From Erysipelotrichaceae bacterium (GTDB taxonomy: Bacteria > Bacillota_I > Bacilli_A > Erysipelotrichales > Coprobacillaceae): a stretch of DNA of 14,200 nucleotides. Shown here in pieces: positions 1 through 8,254 of this stretch. Numbering within the stretch: the first letter of the stretch is position 1; every line of letters starts with the position of its first letter. Position numbers and translations under genes: made by a program. The notes beneath the pieces were generated by a model that ran no database searches, was not told the origin of the DNA, and was given only the letters and a program-made list of their open reading frames with translations. The DNA lies in NCBI GenBank assembly GCA_021202205.1, contig JAJQDJ010000234.1, positions 1 through 14,200 of the forward strand, read 5' to 3'.

Positions 1-50
1 TCATTACAAATATATTCATAATGTTTAAATTCAAGGTGTTTATTTTTTTG

Positions 51-79
51 TTTTCATTAAAGTATTATTATGCTATAAT
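51..79 (+). promoter_or_regulatory. Probable SigA-type promoter for the uppS operon, extended -10
   Basis: A perfect TATAAT lies at 74-79, preceded by TGC at 71-73, giving an extended -10 (TGnTATAAT). Seventeen bases upstream is TTTTCA (51-56), which matches 4 of 6 bases of TTGACA. Transcription would start near 86, leaving a leader of under 20 bases before the ribosome binding site at 93-98. No terminator or gene end is recognisable in 1-50, so this is the likely start of the uppS-cdsA-dxr-rseP-polC transcript. This is inferred from motif match only. Confidence 0.75.
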
Positions 80-103
80 ACATGTTGATTACGAGGTGAG
101 TAT

Positions 104-844
104 ATGTTGATAAATAAGAAAAATGATGATATAGATATGGATAATATTCCGAAGCATATAGCCTTTATTATGGATGGTAATGGTAGATGGGCTAAAAAAA
201 GAAAAATGCCACGTACTTATGGCCATCATGAAGGAACGAAAACCATACGTACCTTAGCTTTAGAAGCAAATCGATTAGGAATGAAAGCTATGACAGTCTA
301 TGCTTTTTCTACTGAAAATTTCAAACGTGAAGCAAGTGAAGTTGAGTATATTTTCAAGCTTCCGAAGGAATTTTTTGATCTTTATTTAAAAGAACTCATT
401 GAAAATAATGTACAAATTAGATATATTGGACATCTTGAAATGGCACCTAGTGAAACTAGAAATATTTTTAATGCAGCAGTAGAAAAAACATCTATGAATA
501 CTGGACTTATTTTAACATTTGCATTTATATATGGTGGTCGTGATGAAATTGTACAAACTACAAAATATATTTGCGAACAATACAAAAATGGAAACATTAC
601 TCTAGATGATATTACTGAAGATTATTTTGAAAATAACCTTATGACTCAAGATTTACCACCGGTTGATCTTATGATAAGAACTAGTGGTGAATGTCGTTTA
701 TCTAATTTTTTACCTTGGCAACTTGCTTATGCCGAGTTTATTTTTGTTGATACTTTATGGCCAGATTTTGATGAGCAGGAATTACATCGCTGTATTCGTA
801 TTTATCAGGGCCGTGAACGTCGTTTTGGAGGCGTATTAAAATGA
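104..844 (+). CDS. uppS: Undecaprenyl diphosphate synthase (isoprenyl transferase)
   Basis: Cytosolic cis-prenyltransferase that adds isopentenyl diphosphate units to farnesyl diphosphate to make C55-PP, the lipid carrier for peptidoglycan and other wall polymers. Family signatures are in order: HIAFIMDGNGRWAKK (18-32, metal/diphosphate Asp24), YAFSTENFKR (66-75), YGGRDEI (143-149), IRTSGECRLSNF (191-202, IPP-binding Arg192 and Arg198), AYAEF with Glu211, LWPDF (218-222) and C-terminal RRFGG. The length of 246 aa is normal. ATG 104 is supported by GAGGTG at 93-98 with 5-base spacing. It ends in TGA, overlapping cdsA by 4 bp (ATGA), and the GGAGG that encodes its final Gly-Gly is the cdsA ribosome binding site. 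Two substitutions stand out against the common bacterial motifs: Phe73 where ENW is usual, and Ile142 where an Asn usually precedes YGGR. The overall identity is secure. Confidence 0.97.
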   Translation: MLINKKNDDIDMDNIPKHIAFIMDGNGRWAKKRKMPRTYGHHEGTKTIRTLALEANRLGMKAMTVYAFSTENFKREASEVEYIFKLPKEFFDLYLKELIENNVQIRYIGHLEMAPSETRNIFNAAVEKTSMNTGLILTFAFIYGGRDEIVQTTKYICEQYKNGNITLDDITEDYFENNLMTQDLPPVDLMIRTSGECRLSNFLPWQLAYAEFIFVDTLWPDFDEQELHRCIRIYQGRERRFGGVLK

Positions 845-1626
845 AAACACGTATTTTAACAGCCATTGTTTTAATTATTATGATATTACCATGTGCTATA
901 TATGGAGGCTTACCTTTTCAATTATTGATTACATTTTTAGCTGCATGTGGCGTTTTTGAAATATTATCAATCTGTACACGTCCAAAAACACCTGTTTATT
1001 TTTATCCAATAATTGGCATTTATGCTTTTTATCTTATATTTTTAGAAAATAATTTAATGATTTCTGGTACGATGATAGCCTTATATTTGATTGCTTTATT
1101 TACATGTAGTATTTTAGATGAAAGAATTCATTTGAACAGGCTATGTTATTATTTTACAACAGCAACATTGATTAGTATGGGATTTCATAATTTATATTTT
1201 ATTCGTAATGAATTTGGTTTTGCATATGTTTTTTTATTAGCCTTAGTGACATTTGGCTGTGACAGCGGTGCTTATTTTGCTGGTATGAAATTTGGAAAGC
1301 ATAAATTGATACCTCGTTTATCTCCTAAAAAAACAATTGAAGGTTCTATTGGAGGAATTATATTAGGAACAAATTTGGCAACCATTTATGGATGGCTTAT
1401 TGGTTTAGATATTTCTTTAGGTCTTTTAATTATTGTTAATATCGTATTAACGATTACAAGCCAGATAGGTGATTTAACTTTTAGTAGTATTAAAAGAACT
1501 TTTAAAGTGAAAGATTATTCTCATATTTTACCTGGTCATGGTGGAATATTAGATCGTTTTGATTCTTTGCTTTTTAATTCTTTGGTATTTGGTTTATTAT
1601 TATATCTTATAACGGTGGTGATTTAA
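841..1626 (+). CDS. cdsA: Phosphatidate cytidylyltransferase (CDP-diacylglycerol synthase)
   Basis: Integral membrane enzyme that converts phosphatidic acid and CTP to CDP-diacylglycerol, the precursor of phosphatidylglycerol and cardiolipin. The 261-residue protein is largely hydrophobic with multiple predicted membrane segments, as usual for the family. The C-terminal signature is fully present: SxIKR followed by KDYSHILPGHGGILDRFD (about 215-242), with the metal-binding Asp residues of the final DRFD. A conserved loop, CDSGAYFAGMKFGKHKL, and SPKKTIEGSIGG precede it. In the GDL segment, Phe214 (GDLTFSSIKR) sits where many homologues have Glu (GDLxES). Start ATG 841 has GGAGG at 827-831 and overlaps the uppS stop, so translation is probably coupled. 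dxr follows after one base. Confidence 0.96.
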   Translation: MKTRILTAIVLIIMILPCAIYGGLPFQLLITFLAACGVFEILSICTRPKTPVYFYPIIGIYAFYLIFLENNLMISGTMIALYLIALFTCSILDERIHLNRLCYYFTTATLISMGFHNLYFIRNEFGFAYVFLLALVTFGCDSGAYFAGMKFGKHKLIPRLSPKKTIEGSIGGIILGTNLATIYGWLIGLDISLGLLIIVNIVLTITSQIGDLTFSSIKRTFKVKDYSHILPGHGGILDRFDSLLFNSLVFGLLLYLITVVI

Positions 1627-1627
1627 T

Positions 1628-2779
1628 ATGAAAAAAATAACTATATTAGGTGTGACTGGCTCTATTGGAACACAAAGTGTTGACGTTATACGACATCATA
1701 GTGATGAATTTGAAATTGTTGCTATGTCTGCAGGGAAAAATATAGATGGTTTGGAAAAAATTATGCGTTATATTCATACTTCTTATATTTGTGTATCTGA
1801 AAAAGAAGATCAGGAATATCTACAAAGAAAATATAAAGATCGTACTATTTATTATGGTAGTGAAGGTTTAATAAAAATTGCAACTTTACCAGACGTTGAT
1901 ATTGTTTTAAATGGTATAGTTGGTTTTGCAGGTTTATTACCAACAATAGAAGCTATAAAAAATCATAAGGATATTGCTTTAGCTAATAAAGAAACACTTG
2001 TTGTTGCAGGACATATTATAAAGCCATTAGTAAAGGAAAATAATGTTAAATTATTGCCTGTTGATAGTGAACATTCAGCTATTTTTCAATCTTTAAATGG
2101 TGAAAATCATGGTGATATTGAAAAGATTATTTTAACTTGCAGTGGTGGTAGTTTTAGAGATAAATCACGATATGAACTTAAAAATGTAACAGTGGATCAA
2201 GCTTTAAAGCATCCGAATTGGTCTATGGGAGCTAAAATTACTATTGATAGTGCCACATTATTCAACAAAGGTTTAGAAGTGATGGAAGCCCATTGGCTTT
2301 TTGATGTTGATTATGATGATATTGAAGTATTGATTCATCCTGAAAGTATTATTCATTCAATGGTAGAATATCAGGACACAGCCATTATTGCTCAACTAGG
2401 TACACCTGATATGCGTTTACCTATACAATATGCCTTAACTTATCCAAATCGTTTACCTTTATTAGGTGGCAAACGATTAAGTTTATCTGATGTTGGAACA
2501 CTTCATTTTACTAAACCTGATTTAAAAAGATTTAAAGCTTTAGAGCTTTCTTATGAAGCAGGAAGAAAAGGTGGCTCTATGCCTTGCGTATTAAATGGTG
2601 CCAATGAAGAAGCCAATTTATTGTTTAGAAATAAAAAAATAGCTTTTTTAGACATAGAAAAATTAGTGGAAGAAGCTATGTATGCTCATCAATGGGTAGA
2701 GAATCCAACGTTGGATCAATTATTAGAGATTGATCAATGGGCTAGAGATTTTGTTTTGAAGAAAGTAGGAGCTGATTAA
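1628..2779 (+). CDS. dxr: 1-deoxy-D-xylulose 5-phosphate reductoisomerase
   Basis: NADPH- and divalent-metal-dependent enzyme that turns DXP into 2-C-methyl-D-erythritol 4-phosphate, the committed step of the MEP isoprenoid pathway, which supplies the prenyl diphosphates used by the UppS encoded upstream. The nucleotide-binding GVTGSIG is at 8-14. Metal ligands are in DSEH (146-149) and NKGLE (213-217). Other family blocks are ALANKETLVVAG, SGGSFRD, HPNWSMGAKITIDSAT, ESIIHSMVEY and GTPDMRLPIQYAL, and the C-terminal NGANEEAN segment is present. The length of 383 aa is typical. The ribosome binding site GGTGGTGAT (1614-1622) differs by one base from the ideal anti-SD complement and lies within the end of cdsA. 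rseP begins directly after the stop codon. Confidence 0.98.
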   Translation: MKKITILGVTGSIGTQSVDVIRHHSDEFEIVAMSAGKNIDGLEKIMRYIHTSYICVSEKEDQEYLQRKYKDRTIYYGSEGLIKIATLPDVDIVLNGIVGFAGLLPTIEAIKNHKDIALANKETLVVAGHIIKPLVKENNVKLLPVDSEHSAIFQSLNGENHGDIEKIILTCSGGSFRDKSRYELKNVTVDQALKHPNWSMGAKITIDSATLFNKGLEVMEAHWLFDVDYDDIEVLIHPESIIHSMVEYQDTAIIAQLGTPDMRLPIQYALTYPNRLPLLGGKRLSLSDVGTLHFTKPDLKRFKALELSYEAGRKGGSMPCVLNGANEEANLLFRNKKIAFLDIEKLVEEAMYAHQWVENPTLDQLLEIDQWARDFVLKKVGAD

Positions 2780-3865
2780 ATGCAGACAATTATAAGTATT
2801 ATAGTTTTTATACTCATATTGGGTTCAATTATTATTATTCATGAATTTGGACATTTTATGGCTGCCAAATACTTTAATGTATATTGTAGCCAGTTTTCTA
2901 TAGGTTTTGGTCCTAAGATATGGTCAAAGCAAGGAAAAGAAACTGAATATGAAATTCGATGTATTCCTTTTGGGGGATTTGTTGCAATGGCAGGTGAAGA
3001 TGATCAAGTTGATAATGAGGAATTGAAGGATGTTCCTGTTGAACGTACGTTAAAAGGCATAAAAACCTATCAGAAGATTATTATTTTTGCAGCTGGTGTT
3101 TTTATGAATTTTGTTTTAGCCATTGTGGTCACATTAGGTGTCAATTTATTTGCTGGGCAAATTGCTGTTGATCAATGCGTTGTAGGTAGTATTCCTGATG
3201 ATTCACCAGCAATAGCATATGATATCCAGGAAGGGGATATTATTCAGGAAGTTTATGTAAAAGAAACAGGTGAAAGCATTCTTATTTCTAACTATAGTGA
3301 TTTATCCTTAACACAAGAAAGCTTAAATTTGTCATCAGATAATATTAATGTGATTATAACTGTTTTAAGAGATGATGAAGAAGTTTCTATAGATATGCAA
3401 ATGTACTATAATGAATCTGATGGTACTTACAAAGTTGGCTTTACACAGGCTACACGTGCTATGAGTTTGAGTGAAGCTTTTAGCTATACTTTTACTTCTT
3501 TACTAGAAATGAGTGTTGTCATTATTGAAGCTTTAGGACAATTGGTGGTAAATTTTACAGGAACTGTTTCGCAATTGTCTGGACCTGCAGGAATTTATCA
3601 AATTACTTCTGAAGTCACCTCGACTGGTCAAATAGAATATATATTTAGTCTATTAGCTATGCTTTCAGTTAATGTAGGTATTTATAATTTGATGCCTATT
3701 CCTGGACTTGATGGATGTCAGATTTTATATGCAGTAGTTGAAAAAATCATTGGTAGAGAATTGCCTCAAAATCTTAAAATAGCTTTACAGCTTGTTGGAT
3801 TAGGATTAGTTTTATTATTAATGGTTATTGTGACTTATCAGGATATTGTTCGTATGTTAACGTAA
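2780..3865 (+). CDS. rseP: RseP/RasP-family site-2 zinc metalloprotease
   Basis: Membrane-embedded S2P protease that cuts anti-sigma factors and leftover signal peptides within the bilayer. The zinc motif HEFGH is at 21-25 in the first membrane segment, and the third ligand lies in the LDG motif (Asp311, within NLMPIPGLDGCQI). A PDZ-like region spans about 125-210, with membrane segments near 1-30, 97-122, 280-310 and 335-352. The SGPAGIY motif before the LDG segment is typical. At 361 aa it is shorter than the Bacillus and E. coli proteins (roughly 420-450 aa), mainly in the periplasmic/extracytoplasmic middle. LDGCQ replaces the common LDGGR, and Asp311 is kept. AGGAG at 2767-2771 supports ATG 2780, which abuts the dxr stop. 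Its substrate in this organism cannot be told from the window. Confidence 0.95.
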   Translation: MQTIISIIVFILILGSIIIIHEFGHFMAAKYFNVYCSQFSIGFGPKIWSKQGKETEYEIRCIPFGGFVAMAGEDDQVDNEELKDVPVERTLKGIKTYQKIIIFAAGVFMNFVLAIVVTLGVNLFAGQIAVDQCVVGSIPDDSPAIAYDIQEGDIIQEVYVKETGESILISNYSDLSLTQESLNLSSDNINVIITVLRDDEEVSIDMQMYYNESDGTYKVGFTQATRAMSLSEAFSYTFTSLLEMSVVIIEALGQLVVNFTGTVSQLSGPAGIYQITSEVTSTGQIEYIFSLLAMLSVNVGIYNLMPIPGLDGCQILYAVVEKIIGRELPQNLKIALQLVGLGLVLLLMVIVTYQDIVRMLT

Positions 3866-3878
3866 AACGAGGTGAAAT

Positions 3879-6800
3879 ATGAATAAAGTACTAGTTTTAT
3901 TAAAACAATTAGAAATTGAAGATAAAGTAGATAAACTTAAGTCGTTGCATATGGATAAAGTTTATGTTTATAGTGATAATTCTTATGAATTTCATTTTAC
4001 AGGATCATCTTTATTACCAGTTGAAGAAATGAAAATACTCTATAATAGTAAGGAACGTTTTCCTTATCCATGTGACTTTGTTTTTCAATGGTTAAATATT
4101 AATGATGATTATATAATAGAATATGCTTTGTTTATCTTTGAAAACTTACAATCTCGTTATCCTCAATTACAAAATATAACAGCGGATTTATTAAGTTTTC
4201 AAGATCATACTTTACAAATAGAAGTTATCAATGATATTCAATTAAAATCTATGGAAAGCTTATGTTTGTTATTTCCTCGTTATTTTCTTAAATTTGGAAT
4301 TGATATTCATTTTGAAGTTTTCATTAATCAGAATAATGAAATTTATCAATCAATTCAACAGGAAATGGAATCTCTAGAAGAAGTAGAAGTTGATGCCAGT
4401 GCTTTTACTGAAAATGTTAAGCATGTTTCACAAAAGAAAAATAAAAGTTATAAGAAAGATTATTATCAAACAAAAATTGATGCAATAGATAATACTATGC
4501 AGGATGTTCTTATTCAGGGTTATGTTTTTAAAGAAGAATCGATTAAAACCAAGGCGGGAAAGACAATACAATCACTATATGTTACTGATTATACTAATAG
4601 CATTATTGTTAAAAGATTTGAAGATAAAAATAGAAAAACCCTAGATGAAATCAATAAATTAAAAAAAGGTGGTAAATGGATTAGAGTTAAAGGACATGTT
4701 GAATATGATTCATTTGTAAAAGATTTAATTATAAGAACAAATGATATTGATATTATTCCATCACCAAAGATAAGAGAGGATAATGCTCCTATAAAACGTG
4801 TTGAATTACATGTTCATTCTAAGATGTCATCCATGGATGGTATTGGTAGTATTACTGATTACGTATCACGTGCTGCTTATTGGGGACATAAAGCTATTGC
4901 AGTAACGGATCATGGTAATGTTCAGTCTTTTCCAGAAGCACAAACTGCATCGTTAAAAAATAATATCAAAATGATTTATGGTGTAGAAATGTATATGATT
5001 GATCCTGATTTTACAGTTGTCTATAATGAGGTAGATATGAATTTAAAGAATCTTACTTTTGTATCATTTGACTTAGAAACAACGGGTTTATCAGTTATGG
5101 ATGATGATATCACTGAATTTGGTGCTATCAAGATGAAAAATGGTCAAATAATTGATCGTATGCAAAGTCTAGTTAAACCTAATAAGACAATTTCTTCAAA
5201 AATAACGAATTTAACTCATATTACTAATGAAGATGTAGAAGATGCTCCTACTATTATGGAAATTTTGCCTAAAATCCTTGATTTTTTTGGTAATGATGTT
5301 ATTGTTGCGCATAATGCGACATTTGATGTTGGATTTTTAAATGAAATATTATTAAGAAATGGTTTTGAAAAACTAAAAAACCCTGCTGTTGATTCTTTAG
5401 CTTTAGCATGGAAGTTATTACCTGAACTTAAGGGTTATCGTTTGGGTAACGTATGTCGTCATTATCATATTCCTTATGATGGAGATGCAGCCCATCGTGC
5501 TGATTACGATGCTGAAGTATTGGCTTCTGCTTTTCATTTAATGCTTCATGATATGATGAATCAAAAATATTATCATCTCAAAGATATGAATACAATGCCT
5601 TGCAAGGATGCTTATAAGACGGTTAGACCGAAACATATGTGTGTGTTGGCTAAAAACAAAACTGGTTTAAAAAATTTATTTAAGCTAGTTTCTGAAGCAA
5701 ATACTACTTATTTTGAGAAAACATCTAGAATTCCTAGAAGTCGCTTGGAATATTATAGAGAGGGTTTGTTATTTGGTAGTGGTTGTTATAATTCTGAAAT
5801 ATTTGATTTAGCCATGACACGATGTATTGATGAACTAAAGAAAGCTATGGAGTTTTATGATTATATTGAAATATTACCTTTGGATATTTGTGAATATTTT
5901 GTGAAAAGAGGTAATATTGATACAAAAGAAGAACTCATAAGAATTTTAAGACGTATCGTTGATTGTGCAAAATCGATGAATAAATTAATTGTAGCAACGG
6001 GTGATGTTCATTATTTAGATCGTGAAGATAAGATTTATCGAGATGTTTTTACATGCAATCCTAAAATTGGATTGGGAGGGGCATTGCATCCATTGACTGA
6101 TCGTCATGATCCGACTGCCTGGACACCAGATGAATATTTTAGAAATACTCAGGAAATGATGGATAGCTTATCTTATCTAAATGATCAAGAAAAGCAGGAA
6201 TATGTAGTTGAAAATTCGAATAAGATTGCGGATATGATAGATGGTGATTTTCATGTTGTTCATGATAAATTGTTTACGCCGCATATTGATAATGCTGATG
6301 AAAATCTACGACAATTATGTTTTGACAATGCACATAAGCAATATGGTGAAGTTTTACCAGAAATTGTTGAGCAACGTTTAACAAAAGAGTTGGATAATAT
6401 CATTAAACACGGATTTGGAGTTATTTATTATATTGCTCATAAGCTTGTTAAAAAGTCCAATGAAGCAGGCTATTTGGTCGGAAGTAGGGGTTCCGTAGGT
6501 TCTTCATTTGTTGCTACTATGGCTAATATCTCTGAAGTCAATCCTTTACCTCCGCATTATTATTGTCCACATTGTCAATATAGTGAATTTTTACCCGAAG
6601 GAACAATTGCCAATGGTTATGACTTGCCACAAAAGGTTTGTCCTGTATGTGGACATCCTCTTAAAGGTGATGGTCATAATATACCATTTGAAACTTTTCT
6701 TGGCTTTAATGCTGATAAAGTTCCTGATATTGATTTAAACTTCTCTGGTGATTATCAACCAACTGCACATGCTTATACCAAAGAAATATTTGGAGAAAAC

Positions 6801-8189
6801 CATGTCTTTCGTGCGGGTACGATTTCTACAGTGGCGAAAAAAACAGCTTATGGATATGCGAAGGGTTATGCCGAGCTTATGGGTAAAGAGGATACTATGC
6901 GTTCTGCTGAACTTGAAAGAATAGCTAAAGGATGTACTGGTGTCAAACGTACAACAGGGCAACATCCTGGTGGTATTATTGTTATTCCTGAAAATATGGA
7001 TGTTTTTGATTTTACACCTTATCAATATCCTGCAGATGATTTGTCTGCTGAATGGAAAACGACACATTTTGATTTCCATGCCATTCATGACAATGTTTTA
7101 AAATTTGATATATTAGGACATGTTGATCCAACAGTTATAAGAATGTTACAGGATTTAACAGGCGTTAATCCGAAAGATATTCCTACAAATGATCCTTTTG
7201 TTATGAGTTTGTTTAATTCAACAGATGCTATGGGAATTGATTTAAGTTTTTTAGATTGCCGAACTGGAGCATTAGGTTTACCAGAATTTGGTACGAAATT
7301 TGTTAGAGGTATGCTTGAACAAACGCATCCAACTTCATTTAGTGATTTGGTTATTATATCTGGATTGTCTCATGGTACTGATGTTTATTTGGGCAATGCA
7401 GAAACATTAATTAGTTCTGGAACTTGTACATTAAAAGAAGTTATTGGATGTCGTGATGACATTATGGTTTATTTGATTGAAAAGGGATTACCAAATAAGG
7501 ATGCTTTTGACATTATGGAATGCGTACGTAAAGGCCGTTCTCCTCTTGTTTTTCCTGAAAAGCATTATGAAGAATTGATGCGTCAATACGATGTTCCAAC
7601 CTGGTACATCGAATCATGTAAAAAAATTAAATATATGTTCCCAAAAGCTCATGCGGCGGCATATGTTTTAAGCGCTATTCGTATGGCTTGGTGGAAACTT
7701 TATTATCCGAGAGAATACTATGCAGTTTATTTGACAACAAGATGTGGTGCTTATGATATTGAAACGATGATTCAAGGCAAGAAGGCTGTTTTTACAAAAT
7801 ATAAAAAAATTCTTGATGATAAAAGAAATGGTGTTAAGATTACTAACAAAGATGAAGCTCTCATTTCTGTTTATGAAATCTGTTTAGAGATGTTTGAAAG
7901 AGGATTCCACTTTACAAATATCTCATTAGAAAAATCGGATTCACAAAATTTTATTGTTGATCCAGATGATTCAAGTGCTATTATTCCACCATTCACTTCT
8001 ATTGATGGATTAGGGGCATCAGTAGGAGATAGTGTTATAGAGGCACGTCGTCAAAATGATTTTTTGTCAAAAGAAGATGTGACAAGACGTACTCGTTTGA
8101 CTAATACACAGTTGGATTTCTTAAGTAAAATTGGAGTTTTTGATCATTTGTCTGATAAAAATCAGTTGTCTTTATTTGACTTATTATAA
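3879..8189 (+). CDS. polC: DNA polymerase III PolC, alpha subunit with built-in 3'-5' exonuclease
   Basis: Main replicative DNA polymerase of low-G+C Gram-positives. The order of domains is an N-terminal domain (about 1-200), an OB fold (about 205-300), a PHP domain starting at VELHVHSKMSSMDG (about 308), an inserted DEDDh proofreading exonuclease beginning FDLETTG (397-403) with later HNATFD and HRADYD, then the rest of PHP (ATGDVHYLDREDKIYRDV). The polymerase core has GSRGSVGSSF (from 868), a four-cysteine zinc knuckle (Cys896, 899, 921, 924), the catalytic DIDLNF (Asp950, Asp952), HPGGIIVIP (from 1029) and KAHAAAYVL. The C-terminus ends in QLSLF plus three residues, the expected sliding-clamp-binding peptide. 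The 1436-aa length matches the Bacillus enzyme and no frameshift is seen. GAGGTG at 3869-3874 supports the start. proS, which often sits between rseP and polC in Bacilli, is absent. Confidence 0.99.
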   Translation: MNKVLVLLKQLEIEDKVDKLKSLHMDKVYVYSDNSYEFHFTGSSLLPVEEMKILYNSKERFPYPCDFVFQWLNINDDYIIEYALFIFENLQSRYPQLQNITADLLSFQDHTLQIEVINDIQLKSMESLCLLFPRYFLKFGIDIHFEVFINQNNEIYQSIQQEMESLEEVEVDASAFTENVKHVSQKKNKSYKKDYYQTKIDAIDNTMQDVLIQGYVFKEESIKTKAGKTIQSLYVTDYTNSIIVKRFEDKNRKTLDEINKLKKGGKWIRVKGHVEYDSFVKDLIIRTNDIDIIPSPKIREDNAPIKRVELHVHSKMSSMDGIGSITDYVSRAAYWGHKAIAVTDHGNVQSFPEAQTASLKNNIKMIYGVEMYMIDPDFTVVYNEVDMNLKNLTFVSFDLETTGLSVMDDDITEFGAIKMKNGQIIDRMQSLVKPNKTISSKITNLTHITNEDVEDAPTIMEILPKILDFFGNDVIVAHNATFDVGFLNEILLRNGFEKLKNPAVDSLALAWKLLPELKGYRLGNVCRHYHIPYDGDAAHRADYDAEVLASAFHLMLHDMMNQKYYHLKDMNTMPCKDAYKTVRPKHMCVLAKNKTGLKNLFKLVSEANTTYFEKTSRIPRSRLEYYREGLLFGSGCYNSEIFDLAMTRCIDELKKAMEFYDYIEILPLDICEYFVKRGNIDTKEELIRILRRIVDCAKSMNKLIVATGDVHYLDREDKIYRDVFTCNPKIGLGGALHPLTDRHDPTAWTPDEYFRNTQEMMDSLSYLNDQEKQEYVVENSNKIADMIDGDFHVVHDKLFTPHIDNADENLRQLCFDNAHKQYGEVLPEIVEQRLTKELDNIIKHGFGVIYYIAHKLVKKSNEAGYLVGSRGSVGSSFVATMANISEVNPLPPHYYCPHCQYSEFLPEGTIANGYDLPQKVCPVCGHPLKGDGHNIPFETFLGFNADKVPDIDLNFSGDYQPTAHAYTKEIFGENHVFRAGTISTVAKKTAYGYAKGYAELMGKEDTMRSAELERIAKGCTGVKRTTGQHPGGIIVIPENMDVFDFTPYQYPADDLSAEWKTTHFDFHAIHDNVLKFDILGHVDPTVIRMLQDLTGVNPKDIPTNDPFVMSLFNSTDAMGIDLSFLDCRTGALGLPEFGTKFVRGMLEQTHPTSFSDLVIISGLSHGTDVYLGNAETLISSGTCTLKEVIGCRDDIMVYLIEKGLPNKDAFDIMECVRKGRSPLVFPEKHYEELMRQYDVPTWYIESCKKIKYMFPKAHAAAYVLSAIRMAWWKLYYPREYYAVYLTTRCGAYDIETMIQGKKAVFTKYKKILDDKRNGVKITNKDEALISVYEICLEMFERGFHFTNISLEKSDSQNFIVDPDDSSAIIPPFTSIDGLGASVGDSVIEARRQNDFLSKEDVTRRTRLTNTQLDFLSKIGVFDHLSDKNQLSLFDLL

Positions 8190-8203
8190 AAATATTGATG
8201 AAT

Positions 8204-8224
8204 ACTTGTAATTTTATTACAAGT
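8204..8224. promoter_or_regulatory. Perfect 9-3-9 inverted repeat over the rimP promoter -35, possible operator
   Basis: ACTTGTAAT (8204-8212) and ATTACAAGT (8216-8224) are exact reverse complements separated by TTT. The dyad contains the candidate -35 hexamer (8206-8211) and extends into the spacer, a classic position for a repressor site. No run of T follows on either strand at terminator distance, so it is a poor intrinsic terminator. The half-site resembles the TAAT...ATTA core of Fur/Zur/PerR boxes, but those have a 1-base centre (7-1-7) and this has three. The binding protein is unknown. Operator function is inference from symmetry and position. Confidence 0.5.
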
Positions 8225-8234
8225 GTGCTATATT
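8206..8234 (+). promoter_or_regulatory. Probable SigA-type promoter for the rimP-nusA operon, extended -10
   Basis: TTGTAA (8206-8211, 4 of 6 matches to TTGACA) is separated by 17 bases from TATATT (8229-8234), which is preceded by TGC (8226-8228), making an extended -10. Transcription would begin near 8241 and give a leader of about 60 bases before the rimP start, containing the 8255-8276 hairpin. This promoter separates the translation-factor genes from the uppS-polC segment, although read-through from polC remains possible. Confidence 0.7.
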
Positions 8235-8254
8235 ATCAATGTAATCAGTGATTT

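Noticed and set aside
1..50. End of a preceding gene (frr expected) or its terminator
   Set aside because: Stops occur early in two frames, no frr C-terminal sequence is readable, and the T run at 43-49 has no stable stem before it.
842..844. TGA read as tryptophan (mollicute code)
   Set aside because: uppS and ylxQ both end naturally at TGA with conserved C-termini, and Trp positions in conserved motifs use TGG.
6508..6738. 76-codon open frame on the plus strand
   Set aside because: Inside the zinc-knuckle region of polC in another frame; hydrophobic low-complexity product and no independent support.
6735..7088. 117-codon open frame on the minus strand
   Set aside because: It lies wholly inside polC over the conserved catalytic region, has no family features and no convincing ribosome binding site; it is a shadow of polC codon use.
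8204..8224. Dyad as a Fur, Zur or PerR box
   Set aside because: Those boxes have a 7-1-7 geometry; this repeat has a three-base centre, so the family assignment is not supported even though the core bases look similar.
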